Notes under the pieces: generated by a model | Told to the model about the DNA's origin: nothing | The model's database searches: none | What the model saw: only the letters and a program-made list of their open reading frames with translations | Assembly (NCBI RefSeq): GCF_004379255.2 | Contig: NC_056034.1 | Coordinates: forward strand, 4,900,501-4,964,500 | Length of the DNA: 64,000 bases | From: Salvia splendens | Taxonomy: Eukaryota > Streptophyta > Magnoliopsida > Lamiales > Lamiaceae | Direction: 5' to 3' | Shown: positions 11,439 to 23,122 of the stretch, piece by piece | How the letters are laid out: each line of letters starts with the position of its first letter | Numbering within the stretch: the stretch's first letter is position 1 | Program-made: the position numbers and the translations under genes

Positions 11439-12317
11439 TAGGGCTGGGTAAAAATACCGAAATACCGAAATACCGCCCTTACCGTATCGAAAAATACCGA
11501 AAATACCGGATTTTCGGTATACCGCAATTTTCGGTAAGGTATCATACCTTACCGATTTATTTCGGTATGGTAACGGTATGAATTTTCATATACCGAGGTA
11601 TACCGGGGTATACCGAAAATACGATATATACCGTAATTTTAGGTATATACCGAAAATATGGTATATAACATAATTTTCGGTATATACCGATATCAATATA
11701 TGCCAAATTATATCAAGTAAATTCATACTTTTACCAAACAAATAAATATTTACATGTAGAAATCAAATCTTGCCTCATTATAGTTGTGGGTAATCATGTA
11801 AATATAAAATCAAATAAACTCAATTTGGAAAACTTGATATCGTTGAATCAATTAGTTTCAAACAAATATAAGATTTTAGTTAAATTAGTTCCAAACAAAT
11901 ATCGTTGAACGTTATGTGATTGCGTGGAGTTTAATTGTTGCAGTTTTTTTATTGAATATGTTTGAGTTTGATTAAATTTCATGTTTTCTAAGTATTTTTG
12001 AAATTTTATTTTCATTTGTGATTGTATTTAGAATTATTTTCAAAATAATGATATTTTGGTATGTCGTATTGCAGTCTGATATACCGTAAAACTTTGGTAT
12101 ACCACAAAAGTACGGTATACCGAATTTAGATATGACATACTGAAAATAAGGTATGGTATCGATATTGAAATTTGTCATACCGAAAATAAGGTATACCGAA
12201 GTTCGGTATACCAAAAATTTTGGTAAGGTAAAGGTATGATTTTTTCTCATATCGAATTTTCGGTAAGGTATACGGTATGATGGTTTCGGTAAGGTATACC
12301 GTACCTACCCACCCCTA
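11439..12317. mobile_element. non-autonomous hAT element built of TACCG motifs
   Basis: The terminal inverted repeats are TAGGGCTGGGTA (left) and TAGGGGTGGGTA (reverse complement of the right end). They are flanked by the perfect 8-bp target duplication GGTCAAAC (11,431-11,438 and 12,318-12,325), diagnostic of hAT elements. Both ends are dense in TACCGAAAAT / ATTTTCGGTA and GGTATACC units in both orientations, while the centre (11,690-12,060) is AT-rich unique sequence. No transposase frame is present. Confidence 0.85.
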
Positions 12318-12325
12318 GGTCAAAC

Positions 12326-15300
12326 TGCATGAATGTGTGCAGCCTTGTCAGTAGTTGCGGATTTAGGACATAATGGGGCAGCCGACCCTCGGATAGTTCA
12401 GAGAACTTAATTGTCCTTTAAAGGCTAGGCGGAAAACACTATGATCACTAGTAAGTGTAAAAGTACATTTCTTGCCAATTCATACTTATCTCATTTTGTT
12501 ATTTTGATTTATCCGTCATTATCATTACACTTTTATTAAATATAGTATATATATCTCACATTCCATTAAGTTGTTTCATTCACCATCGTTGTAAAATAAA
12601 TAAATATATATGTGGAATCACATTTTATTAATTTTTTCTAAACACACATTTTATACTTACATTGCTTTTTAGTTTTATTTCTATTAATTTTTTCTAAACA
12701 CACATTTTATACTTACATAGCTTTTTAGTTTTATTTCTTATTTAAAAATAATTTTATCTTCATTCGTCCGTAACAAATATTCATAGTATGTTTCGATTTT
12801 AGTTTATTTGTAAAAATGAGTCTATTTTATTTATAGTGTTTTCTATCTATAAGATAAACTTCATTCTCCTCTCTCCTACCCTACCAAACTTTGCATTAAA
12901 GCATGTCTTAGTATTGGATGGAAGGAGAATATACTTATTCTATTATAGTACCAAAATTTAACAGTACAGTATATATTGATTTAGAGGCGCACAAAAAGAA
13001 ACGTCTTATTCTTATCGACTCACTCTTAACTCTTCTTTTTTATTTTATGAGTGTAGATTCGTAGACATAACCTTGGTTTCAAATAAGATTGCGTTTGATC
13101 ATTGGATTTCCTTTTACGAATTGGTTCATCAAAAAACATTTAAAAATATTTGTGCTACTTCGTCCCATAACATTTAAAACAAAAACGATATTCGCTTTAG
13201 ATATAAATTTGAATACCCTAATTAATTAAAAAAAGAATAGGATTTTTCATATTAAAAGTGGGGAAAAGAGAAATGAAGTCCCGACATGGTGATTGGGACT
13301 CTTCATATAAGTGTAGCTGCTTTTTTTTCTAGTAATTCACACTCACTTGCAATTTACAAATTTGTGTGTTTGCATTTGCATTTGCATTCGTATTCAGAAG
13401 AATGAAGATGATATCGCCTTCTTCCCAAGTTGCTGTCTACCTTTTCTTTCATTATTTTTAATTTGTCGGATTTCTTAAGACAACCTTATTTCTAAATAAC
13501 GACTCGTGTTTTTTTTTCCAATTCAGACAAGTTCAAATTGCGCCTCGCTGATATAATTCTTTACTTTTTTTGTGCATATATTGAATTGAAGGTTTCGTGA
13601 TCTTTCATTTCAATTAAATGCAAATTGCACTATACAGGACAACATCACAAAACAAATTGAAATAATATGCTTTGTTCACTACTTTTTAATGTACTACTAT
13701 CGATTAATTACATTAACTCATAAACGTTTTTAATAAAAAAAATTTGGTAATGAATCCATGACGTTTTAGGGGAGTATAAATCATTAAGCTCTGAGGGTCA
13801 ATGGATATTTGTCAATATAGAATATTTGATGAGCACGACATATTACCAAAATAATTAATTACTACTATTTGGGAATATAAATCTAAGAAGAGGAGCAGTC
13901 CAAAATTTATGGGTTGGGATGATGGATAATGATTAGCAGTTAGTTAGTGACTGAATCACAGGTCCATACCCTTTTTGAATTTTAATTATAGTAATCATAA
14001 AAGAGGACAATTAGTGGATCCTATGCGGTCTATTTATATTTATAATAATCTCTCTCTTGAAACCTCTCTCAAGATAAGAAAATTTTAGGAAAATGGCAAA
14101 AGCAATTTTCAAAAGGGTCCCGTTTTTATCATTACATGTTAGATCATATCATTTACTTTTTGTAAATAAAGAAGCTTTAGTTTGCGATGTCGAAATCCCA
14201 TCATCCACTCTTCCAAGTGTAACATCATATTTGTTGAATACATTGTTTCAATAATTTATAAGGGGCAATATTTCAGTAGCCTATTAGTTATCAAAGCTTT
14301 TGCATAATTGATTGAGTAATATGAAAAGTTGGAGAAATTATAAATTAGGAGGTTAATATAACAAAATCTTCCATAGTTAGAGATCTTAAGTTCAAATTTA
14401 GTCTACGTGTTATATAGGAGTATCTATATATATGTAATTCTAAAAAGAATATATTGTAGTAGAGTTGATAATTTTTAATATTGCGTATAATTAAGACCAT
14501 GAACAAATAAGGTAGTGTTGATGAGTTTTTTTAAAATTTAAGTTACAAAAAAGGAAAAGAAAAAATTAATGCCGAGGATATGATTTTGATGTTAATTCAT
14601 TCTCTATGACTATAACACCACACACACTGACACACAATTATGTTTTTTCACAAGGGCCATAACCAGGAATTCAAATTGAAACCAAAGCATGGATTTCTAA
14701 ATATGAACATTGTCAGTTATTTATAAATCGCTATAATTAATTAATTAATTAACCAATATCTTTAAAAGATCTCCAAAGTTAATCATTGATGGCACCATTG
14801 GATAAAACAAGATTAACAATTTAATACTATGTTGTTTTACCATAAAAGGAAATTAAAGAAAAACATGATTCCTTTATCATCAAAACTTTGCATTTGTTTG
14901 AATAATATTAGCATGACAAATCTGCAATCTTGTTATTTGCCTATTCTAAGAACAGTAATTCTGATTACTAAATGGTAAAAAAAAAAGAGGAAAAGAAAAG
15001 ATGAAAATGAAATAATGTCCACCGCTACAGCAGCCCATAAAAGATAAAGTTGAAAACAAAAAAGCTCATTATGGTGTTTTAGAAGATTGAAGTCTTTTAC
15101 ATTGTATGCGATATTTTATGATTATGTTTTTCCGTAATAGAAACCTAAATTCCAAATCTTTAATCATAATCTCCCAAATTCACTCTCAAACCCTATTATT
15201 ACCAATGACTTGTGTGGTTTGCCAATTTGGAAGACAACCCATCACTCCAATCACTCATCAATCCTACTTAATTAAATTCACATTATCTTAGTAAAAAAAT

Positions 15301-16117
15301 CTAAATTCCACTAAGGAATTATATGCTCTTCCAATGTAGTTCACCTAATAACTTGGCATGAGAGGTTGTTACTTTTGTTATTTTATTTATAAAAAAACAT
15401 CAATGTACATACACCTACAACAACCCCAACGTGAGTGCGCATACAATTTTGTGAGTGGGTAAAATTCAAAATTTCAACTTTTCAATTATATCATCATCAC
15501 TCCTGCAACTAATTTTTGTTTCGCAAAAGTTGGTAAGGAGATTGCTTACAAACTACACAAGACTGCATGCATTGTCACGCCTCAACAAACATTAAAGAAT
15601 AAAGTGATCAATTTTGAAAATCAAATGATGAGAAAATTTTTTATTCAGAGGGTAACCCCAACCAAGTTATTGGGCTTTTAATTACAGACCATTCATAGTG
15701 ATTTTTTTTCCCAAACTACTATCAATTTTCAATCATAATCCTCTAGCCAACCGGGTTTCGGAATATATTGACATCTATGGCTATCAACACTAGCAAAAAA
15801 AACAAGGATATCTAATCACTACTTCCCTATACAGAGTCTTCCTAATAAATTTCAATTTTAACTAAACTAAATGAGTCGAGTGGCCATGACTAATTTGTCA
15901 TGGAGTATTATTACATGGGAAAATAAAAGTGGACTTATATTGAGTCATAAACAGAGACAAACAAGATAATGGCTGAGAAAAGATATTTCAAGCAATGGAT
16001 CGCCCTAGTATATCAATAAGTGCAGCATCACATAACATTTAGAGGCAAACCACCAAAACATATAATTCTGGGGAATGCAGGTGATAGAAGAAAGTAAGAG
16101 CCGCGGAAGTGACTGCA
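12326..16117. other. AT-rich spacer without recognised gene
   Basis: A 56-bp tandem duplication lies at 12,627-12,738. A promoter-like patch at 13,300-13,420 has TATATAA-type sequence, a pyrimidine run and a 19-codon frame from ATG 13,402; it could be the orphaned start of a lost gene. Otherwise I see only AT-rich sequence and short chance frames. Confidence 0.6.
12627..12738. repeat. 56-bp tandem duplication
   Basis: The unit starting ATTAATTTTTTCTAAACACA occurs at 12,627 and 12,683 with a single visible difference (CATTG against CATAG), so the duplication is recent. Confidence 0.9.
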
Positions 16118-19100
16118 TCAAGCTGTTGATTTTACTGGGTTTATGGTATAAACCACCACATCAGCCATGTCAGGGCTCCTCACTGAGTACTGAAATATCC
16201 AACCATGGCATGCACCTGCATGGATGCCATTCTTATCGACTGCAAAAACGCCTCCGACAAAATCAGGGTATTTCCTTGCAATGGCATCTTCAGCAGCAAG
16301 CTTAGGTTCCATGCCTAACCTCAGACTCTCCACGACTTGATAGCTACAAGAATAGGGCAAGATGGTTTAGCTCAAGCATTGTGAGAGGGTTTACAGGTTT
16401 ACTCCAGAGCATAATCCTAATTTAGAATGTGTGTATCACCATAATGCTTTGATTGATTGAATAAGTTTGAGCTTGTTTGATCATGTGGAGTAATTCTTTA
16501 AATACCAACTCATATATACCGTCAACATAATATATCCTCAACCAGAGAAGCTTTCAGCTTATGCTAAAGCGGAGATGGCAAATAAAGATAGACATTCTAG
16601 CATACCAAGGGAGAAAGCGCATCATGATATCACCATCGCCACTTGCCCCACAAGCTCCTACATCGGTGTCAGCATAAGCAGAAGAGCCAGCAATAGGTCC
16701 ATCACCAACTCAACAAGCAAGAAAATATATAGAGCATATAAAACTCGGTGTATAAATGGCTCGATAAATAGGACGGTAGTGCTGATTGTGACTTTATGTT
16801 TATATACACAGTAAAGAAGTGTATATGTGCGCTAGAAGTGTGGCAAGACACATGCACAAAAAGTTTGATATTAGTTTCCGAGATCTAGTCTCATTTCAAC
16901 ATTTTTCATCTCATTTTCAAGAACTTATGAAATCTTGAATAGGTCAACCAAATAATTAGTACACCAATGAATGAGTGAAGGCAGGACTATGACAGTGCAT
17001 GGGTAAAGTAGGATTGCTAAGAAACATTCATATAGTCATTAGATAATAAAGATGTTGATAACATCGATGCTAGACTTATCAAATATGCTGTAGTTAAAAA
17101 ATAATGCAAATCAATACTGCTATAACCTGCCAGGGATCTTAAAGGTGGCGCCATTCGTTGAGGTACCAACAGCTATAAGTCTTTTCTGCAAAAGCAATAT
17201 ACTGTATATCTTAAAGGGGATTCATGTATTGAATTTTCATTAAGAGAAGAGCAGCTTACTTTGTCAATAACAGCCATTGCTATAGTATCATGGTTATGGA
17301 GACCAAAATGGTAGGACCTAGATTCATCAAGACCAACCCTCTCATTGTTCGAGAATAATTTCTCACCCAGGTTCGTGCTACTATTCAGATGATATGGACC
17401 ACAGTCATTAACTGGCAGCACATTTTTCCGAAAATTTGGCTGGCAACTATAGATTCTTCAGAGCTTAGGTTAGTGTGGCCAGGAAGACCCATATAAATTG
17501 CTAATCTTGATGCTTGCTCTCCGACAAGCAAAGTGTGTTCTGTATGCTGCATTACTAATCTAGCAGTTTTGATGCCATCACTGACATACCGCATTGCAGC
17601 AACTGCTCCAACCTCCATTGTCACCTGTTCATATCTTAGAATATGCAAAGTATAAACAATCAATTAAGCACCTTGTGTGGCTCTGCTCAACAAAAATGTT
17701 CAGCTAAATAAGGAACGTTAAATATTCATACCCCATTCATGACCATCGCATCAATTGTAGTTTCTCCATTCTCATCTGGGCTTCCACCAGGACCAACTGT
17801 TCGTAAAAATAAGCATTTGTAAAACATTGAGTTGATGATAAATATTATTTAGTGTGGTCAACTAAATTGCCACCTTGTAAATGGTTAGCTACAAAACTGA
17901 ATGGAAATAATTCTATTTTGATTTCTCCAATAATGACGTTTTTTATCCGCTTAATTAACAACAGAAAAATAGTTCACAAGAACAGAATACGAACATGATA
18001 CATGGACAAAAGAACGTCCATTTTTAAAAAATCAAGATACAAATACCAGTCAAAGAGAGGTAGTTTTTTGCTGCGGTGGAGGAATCTCGACGATATATGT
18101 AGATTGGATTCAAGAGAGAAGTGGGGAAAAGAAGAGGGGAGTCCTGTGATTTTAGTGAGTCTTGTTTGTTTCTGGAGGAGAAGACGGTTGAGGAAGTGGC
18201 GGTGGCTGCATCGTGGCAGCAAGTGGTCACTCGAGTTTGGTTCCTGGGAAACTAGAGAGACGGATGAGGGAGAGAAAGTGAGAGACGGGGAATAAGAATA
18301 GAGGAAACCGTACCACCTAGGCAAAGGAAACCCTTTGCACACCTTGCATTGGATAAGTAAGACACACACACAGAATCTCCATAACTGTTACATTTATCAT
18401 ACTTCAGGCAACCAAAAAAGAAAAACCTATTAATGCTAATTAGAAATGACAGTCTAATTAATAATGTCTTTCCATGAAATGTAAACCAGTTTTCAGGCAT
18501 AAACAGTGACCAAGCATTACAATTGGACAAACAAGGCTACAAAAAGGTAGTATGTATTAGAGAGGCATCCACCCATAAAGGTCCTTCTCCTCAGTCGTCC
18601 CTTTTTGAAGAATAAATCGAGGAGCAAACAAAATCAATGATAAAGGTGGAAATCCTAGGGACTGGAAAGGAAGACAAACTACAGTTCTGAATCTCAAAGA
18701 TGTAATGTGAAAGTAGAGCCATCTCTTCTTAACGGCTAAATAGTAATGAAAATCAGGAAAACTCAATACTCATATATTTGAAGAAAGAACTACGGGAGTG
18801 CTTACTTTGAGTGTAGGATAGATTGATAAATTATAGGATTGACTAATTGAACGATAATATGGCCAAGAGTATCAACGAACAAGAATTCCATATCTTTCAA
18901 AGTGAAACAGTTTTTGCACTTTTGGCAATGTGTGTGATTCTGCAAATGTGACCTTCACAATTCCGTGAAATCGATAAATGAAGTTAAATGAAATGGAAAG
19001 GAACGTGCATGTGGCATATCCGGATCCTAACCTGTACCATCGCATCTCAGTAGCTCACATGCAGAGCAGCCTTCTACGACTGCATCAATCGCCGAAAGCC

Positions 19101-19200
19101 CACTCTCTGCAGTCCTTCATGCTGCTCTAACTGCTTCCTTGAAGGACCATGTGCTCACAACCATAGGGAATTTCACAGGTCTGACTTCATCTCCAATTGT
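16118..19200 (-). pseudogene. aspartylglucosaminidase-type isoaspartyl peptidase/L-asparaginase, broken
   Basis: Six exons read on the minus strand: 19,200-19,032; 17,796-17,732; 17,624-17,260; 17,185-17,127; about 16,710-16,616; 16,343-16,118 (TGA). They spell the plant glycosylasparaginase (Ntn hydrolase) fold: [39 protein letters not shown], the catalytic-threonine region [37 protein letters not shown] and HAGACHGW. Family enzymes cleave N-linked glycosylasparagine or isoaspartyl peptides after self-cleavage at that Thr. Breaks are visible. A Trp codon is TGA at 19,119-19,117. About 28 bases are lost at 17,448/17,449, shifting frame between NLSSEES and SCQPNFRKN. The exon 5 acceptor reads TTG where an AG is needed for frame. 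No start codon or signal peptide is found upstream of exon 1. The other splice junctions are phase-consistent, so this is a decayed multi-exon gene, not a retrocopy. Confidence 0.82.
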
Positions 19201-19851
19201 CTACTTAAACAAGAAGTAACGGGGTTTCATCAGAGTCTATGCAACAAAAGAAATTAACTACACTAAACTTGAATCTAGCTTTCGATAGAAAATCAGGGCA
19301 AAATTCTCGTTTTAGGGAAACACATCAATGTTAGTGATGTTTAAAGAGAGTATAATTTGAACCCGCCAATAGCATTGGTGTGTACGCCTCTCCTCTTTTA
19401 ACACTTCCCTTTAATAAAATACAAAAAAGCTTTTCATTCAATCAACCTTTTTTCTAAAATCACCCAAAACAAGATGTTTTTTTTTTCAGAAAATCAGACC
19501 CTCTTTTATCTAAGACTTCACTAATGCATTGCTTATTTAACTGGACCTTTTCATCTTTCCGACATGATAGGCCCTTGATTTATCGAACTAGAGCACCAAC
19601 GATTTGTAGCGAAATGAAGAACAAGATAAACCATAGTTGAGGTGCTAGGGGCAGAACCGAGAAATGTGAACAAGTTTATACTTTATTTCTCAATGAATGA
19701 AAATACGATAATTGAAATAAAAGATTACAAATGATATGGAATATAAATAAAGATAAATAACTAAAATAAAAGATACGCTAAAATATTGGAGATGAGATTT
19801 GCTAGATCGAGGACCCTATCAACTCCCCCGCCGTTGAAAACCACCTTGCCC

Positions 19852-21312
19852 TCAAGGTGGGTCATGAAATATGAACATCAGTGGCTTGATTTGGTTAACC
19901 ATAGCAATGCCGGATTTTGTGAAAGCTGCCCACTCCAACTTATTGAAAAATCCATCGTTATCTTCATAATTGTCGATACCACCATGGTCATAATCTTGAG
20001 CACCATTCTCGTAGACAACTAGCTCAACATATGCCCTATTATTCCATGCCTTGAGCATCTCAGCAGCTGCAAATTTCTCACCAAATTTAGCCAAGTCAAA
20101 CACTCTTATCTCAACAAATGATAGAATGGCAACTAAATCACCATAGGATGCAACAACTCCAAGGTAAGCAAAATCATGGAAATCCTTTGTACTCGAGCCA
20201 AACTTGAGGAAACGTCCATCACCCATAGAGTACAACAACATCCTGAACATAGCAGCCACCTCAATAGCATCAAGCACCGTGACACTGCAAAGAGAAGCAT
20301 CTACCGCTGAAAGTAAAGGATTCACAACGTCTTCATAGGAAATCCAAGTTTTAAAATTTGACCCACCAGAGATGGTTTCAACCCTCTTGAAAGCTCCCGG
20401 GTCAAATATGTGAACTCCCTCGACTACACCTAATCGAAGATTTTCACACCTCTGTTTGCTCTCTCCAAATATTGGCACCAGGGAACGATTGTGTTGGGAA
20501 GCGGCCGTGCCGTTAGGCAAAGCCGTGGGCAAGCTGTCCATAAAGGAGTCATGAATATTCAGCGCCAAAGCAGTGGTCTTGCTGCCATAAACGGTGGCAT
20601 GTGGTTCGAGCTGGACCTTCGTGATGGAACTGGCGGTTAGCGATGATGCCTCTGGCGGAGCAGCCACTGGCAGTAGAAGGGCACATTCAGACTTCTCTAT
20701 GATATGACTAGCTACATCATCATGTTTTATTAGATCAACATCCACAAGCATTGAAAGCAATGGAAATTCTTTCGCCGTAGCTGCAGATTCTTTGGAAACA
20801 ATAGAAGCATCTAGTCCATTAGCTACACATACCTCCGAAGAACTCTCAGGACCCTCTAAGTTCGCAACCGGGCTGAAGTCACTAGGAAGCTCATTGCACA
20901 TCGGAAGCACGCGTGCATCCTCTAATATCTCTACTATGCCCTCTGCACCGGCACGAATTATGTCACTGGCGTCGACACAAGAATGACCTGTAGCATCGAA
21001 TATCAATTCTCCGATGGCAGCGGGTTTCACGCGGTTAATATCGCCGGAAATCCCTCGAATATGTCGAGCAGCATTCTGCCAATTATCCTCTTTCACGTGC
21101 CAACTTGAGAGTTGCAACTCAGCTTCCACACCCAAACATCCCAATTTAGAGTATGACTTAGAACAGGCAACGCGGCTAACGGGATCAAAATCATTTAGTT
21201 TTTCTATCACCACATGAACTTTAGGCTGCTCAAATTTATATGCAATATCAGCATTGATACCTCCATCAACGACTAATTGCTTCCCAATTCTCATAATATT
21301 GTGAAACCTCAT
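19852..21312 (-). CDS. 486-codon open frame, unrecognised, within retroelement relic
   Basis: An uninterrupted frame runs from ATG 21,312 to the stop at 19,852, directly overlapping the gag fragment. I do not recognise the product. It has no clear RT, integrase, zinc knuckle, signal peptide or membrane segment. The sequence is mixed and acidic, with Ala/Ser-rich stretches, ELQLSSWHVKEDNWQNAARH near residue 90, and a C-terminal third rich in hydrophobic and acidic residues ending MFIFHDPP. The neighbouring aspartylglucosaminidase gene is decayed, so 486 open codons are notable. It may be a retroelement-encoded extra protein or a captured host gene. The true start is uncertain because the frame overlaps gag. 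Confidence 0.4.
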   Translation of the reverse strand: MRFHNIMRIGKQLVVDGGINADIAYKFEQPKVHVVIEKLNDFDPVSRVACSKSYSKLGCLGVEAELQLSSWHVKEDNWQNAARHIRGISGDINRVKPAAIGELIFDATGHSCVDASDIIRAGAEGIVEILEDARVLPMCNELPSDFSPVANLEGPESSSEVCVANGLDASIVSKESAATAKEFPLLSMLVDVDLIKHDDVASHIIEKSECALLLPVAAPPEASSLTASSITKVQLEPHATVYGSKTTALALNIHDSFMDSLPTALPNGTAASQHNRSLVPIFGESKQRCENLRLGVVEGVHIFDPGAFKRVETISGGSNFKTWISYEDVVNPLLSAVDASLCSVTVLDAIEVAAMFRMLLYSMGDGRFLKFGSSTKDFHDFAYLGVVASYGDLVAILSFVEIRVFDLAKFGEKFAAAEMLKAWNNRAYVELVVYENGAQDYDHGGIDNYEDNDGFFNKLEWAAFTKSGIAMVNQIKPLMFIFHDPP

Positions 21313-21525
21313 CCTTGATTAATTCTGGAGCAAAGTGCTTATGAACTGCAAACAAGAAATCCTCCCAATCCTTGTCGGGATTATTATCCGTCCAGTAAGC
21401 CATCCAGTCTGACGCCGGGTGATCGAACAAGTATTTTGTAAGATAAAGCCGATCCGAAAGAGGCATGTCGTTTTGTGGGAGTTGGTAGGCATCAGTATTC
21501 TTCGCGGTAATCGGTATCGGCGCAA
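21266..21525 (-). pseudogene. Ty3/gypsy gag fragment
   Basis: Frames at 21,466-21,266 contain RLYLTKYLFDHPASDWMAYW and DKDWEDFLFAVHKHFAPE, matching the core of plant retrotransposon gag (capsid) domains, where a small aromatic-rich helix precedes W-x2-F. Only this segment remains and it stops at 21,266. The following long frame begins out of phase. Confidence 0.6.
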
Positions 21526-21536
21526 GGGACCCGACT

Positions 21537-21616
21537 GTTATCTATTGATGCTCTAGTCTCTAAATCGATTGGTTTGGTTATCTATTGATGCTCTAGTTCT
21601 ACATCGATTGGTTTGG
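21537..21616. repeat. 40-bp tandem duplication
   Basis: GTTATCTATTGATGCTCTAG begins copies at 21,537 and 21,577, next to the retroelement relic. The two copies differ at a few positions. Confidence 0.85.
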
Positions 21617-23030
21617 TTACTTAAAGTTGGCCAAAGTATGATTTGTAAGATTATATAGTGGAAATAAATTCAGACATAAAAATTGTTGGGAATTCAGAAT
21701 TGATTGAGTAATTTATCTATAACAATCTACGGGTTAATTTTATAAATGATTACCAAATTATGATTTTGTATCAAATCGGTTACTAACCTTTAATTTGTTA
21801 ATTTTATAAATAAAAACTCAAATAATACTCATAAAGTAAAGTTTAGTACATATTTTGAATTAAATCAAAATTTAATAACAAGGAGGCAGGATCTTTGATA
21901 AGAAATTCCCCGTGCCAATCGATTTAGAGCATCTCCAACAATACTGCAAAACTTAATATGCAATAGAAAAATACTTCCAATAGTACTGCAAAATCAATCC
22001 TATTATAGTTTTTTGATGAAAAACTATATTAAAAACCTTTTTAGGTTTACACTAAAACTATATTAAAAACCTTTTTAAATTTTGATTTATTGCATTAAGT
22101 CTAAATCATTTTATATTTATCAAATGAACAAGGGAAGGAAGATAAATAAAAATACAAGAAGGAAAGGAATGGAAAAAACTTACAGTAGTTCAGTAAAACA
22201 CGCAGACGGCAGGTTGGAGAGAAGATAACAAATAAAAACCTAAATAATTCTATTAATGTTATTTAATTATTGATTAGTGGGCTGGCCCATTTCTTTACAC
22301 ACGTTTTTTTATATAAAATTAAGTTAAAAGCAAAGACTAAAAATCTAATATGATTAAGAATATAAAAATATAAAAACACAACCTAATCAAAATATAAATA
22401 TGCAAAAAAGATACGTGACCTAAATAAAATAAGATTAATTTATTTAATATAATTTAATTTAATTAAAGTTGTTGACAAATTGCTATGAAGTTAGTGTGTA
22501 ATTTAGATAAAATATATAGATATGATTGAAAGGTATAAAAAGTAAGTGAGTGGAAAATATTCTTTTATTTAGTTTAGTGTAAATAGTTGAAGTAAAATTA
22601 AATGGTTGGAGATGGTCATAATAACATTCACAAAGTATGTGTAGATAAGATATAATAACAGTCCGATATCCCATTGAAATCCAACGATTTCAAGATTAAT
22701 TTATTGGTCCTGGGCCTAAAATATAAAAACGTGTTGCTGTAGCAAGGTTCTTTAGAGCATATTGAAGGGAGAAATGTATATTTCTCATTTACATTATCAA
22801 AAGGATTATTAATTTTTTTATCTATTTTATAAAAAAAATAAAGATATATTCTCAAAATTAAAAAATGTATAATATCTATACCTCCTCAAATATTCTTTTC
22901 ATTAGAGCTTAAAATTTTACGAAGAAGACTAAATATATTAGTTATTTTATTTCTATTTATCTCTCCATTTACGTCCGGATCAGTATTAATTTTAGGGCCA
23001 GTCCGTCAACTGTTGGAGTTGAAACCTAAA
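21617..23030. other. AT-rich spacer upstream of SF1
   Basis: No gene recognised. A direct repeat of an AAAACTATATTAAAAACCTT-type segment lies at about 22,022-22,078. The proximal part should hold the SF1 promoter. Confidence 0.5.
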
Positions 23031-23033
23031 TTC

Positions 23034-23050
23034 GCGTATATACTATACGC
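23034..23050. promoter_or_regulatory. possible core promoter of SF1, TATA within a palindrome
   Basis: GCGTATA-TAC-TATACGC is a 17-bp inverted repeat containing a TATA-like core, 73 bp upstream of the SF1 start codon. A pyrimidine-rich leader (CTCTCTCCC) follows at 23,059-23,115. The position fits a TATA box with a short 5' leader; function is inferred. Confidence 0.35.
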
Positions 23051-23122
23051 CTGTACGGCTCTCTCCCCTTTCCGTCTCATAATTTCTGCATCTCATCAAT
23101 TGCTCTCTCTCCCTCCAATTCA

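Larger units (their letters stand above)
19640..21530 (-). mobile_element. Ty3/gypsy-related retroelement relic
   Basis: A gag-like frame (21,525-21,266) and a long frame (21,312-19,852) overlap in different frames on the minus strand. Beyond the stop, sequence including CACCTTGAGGGCAAGGTGG is typical of the untranslated tail of plant retroelements. It is followed by an AT-rich stretch with AATAAAG at about 19,699 (minus strand). No LTR pair, primer site or target duplication could be located. Boundaries are approximate. Confidence 0.5.

Noticed and set aside
13402..13461. 19-codon frame after a TATA-like box
   Set aside because: It is too short and without homology; noted only as a possible orphan first exon in the spacer.
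17974..18766. Overlapping frames of 68-131 codons on both strands
   Set aside because: They fall in intron 1 of the broken asparaginase gene and lack recognisable motifs.
21530..21620. GAACTAGAGCATC as a retroelement primer site
   Set aside because: The match to the Met-tRNA primer site is too poor and no LTR lies beside it.
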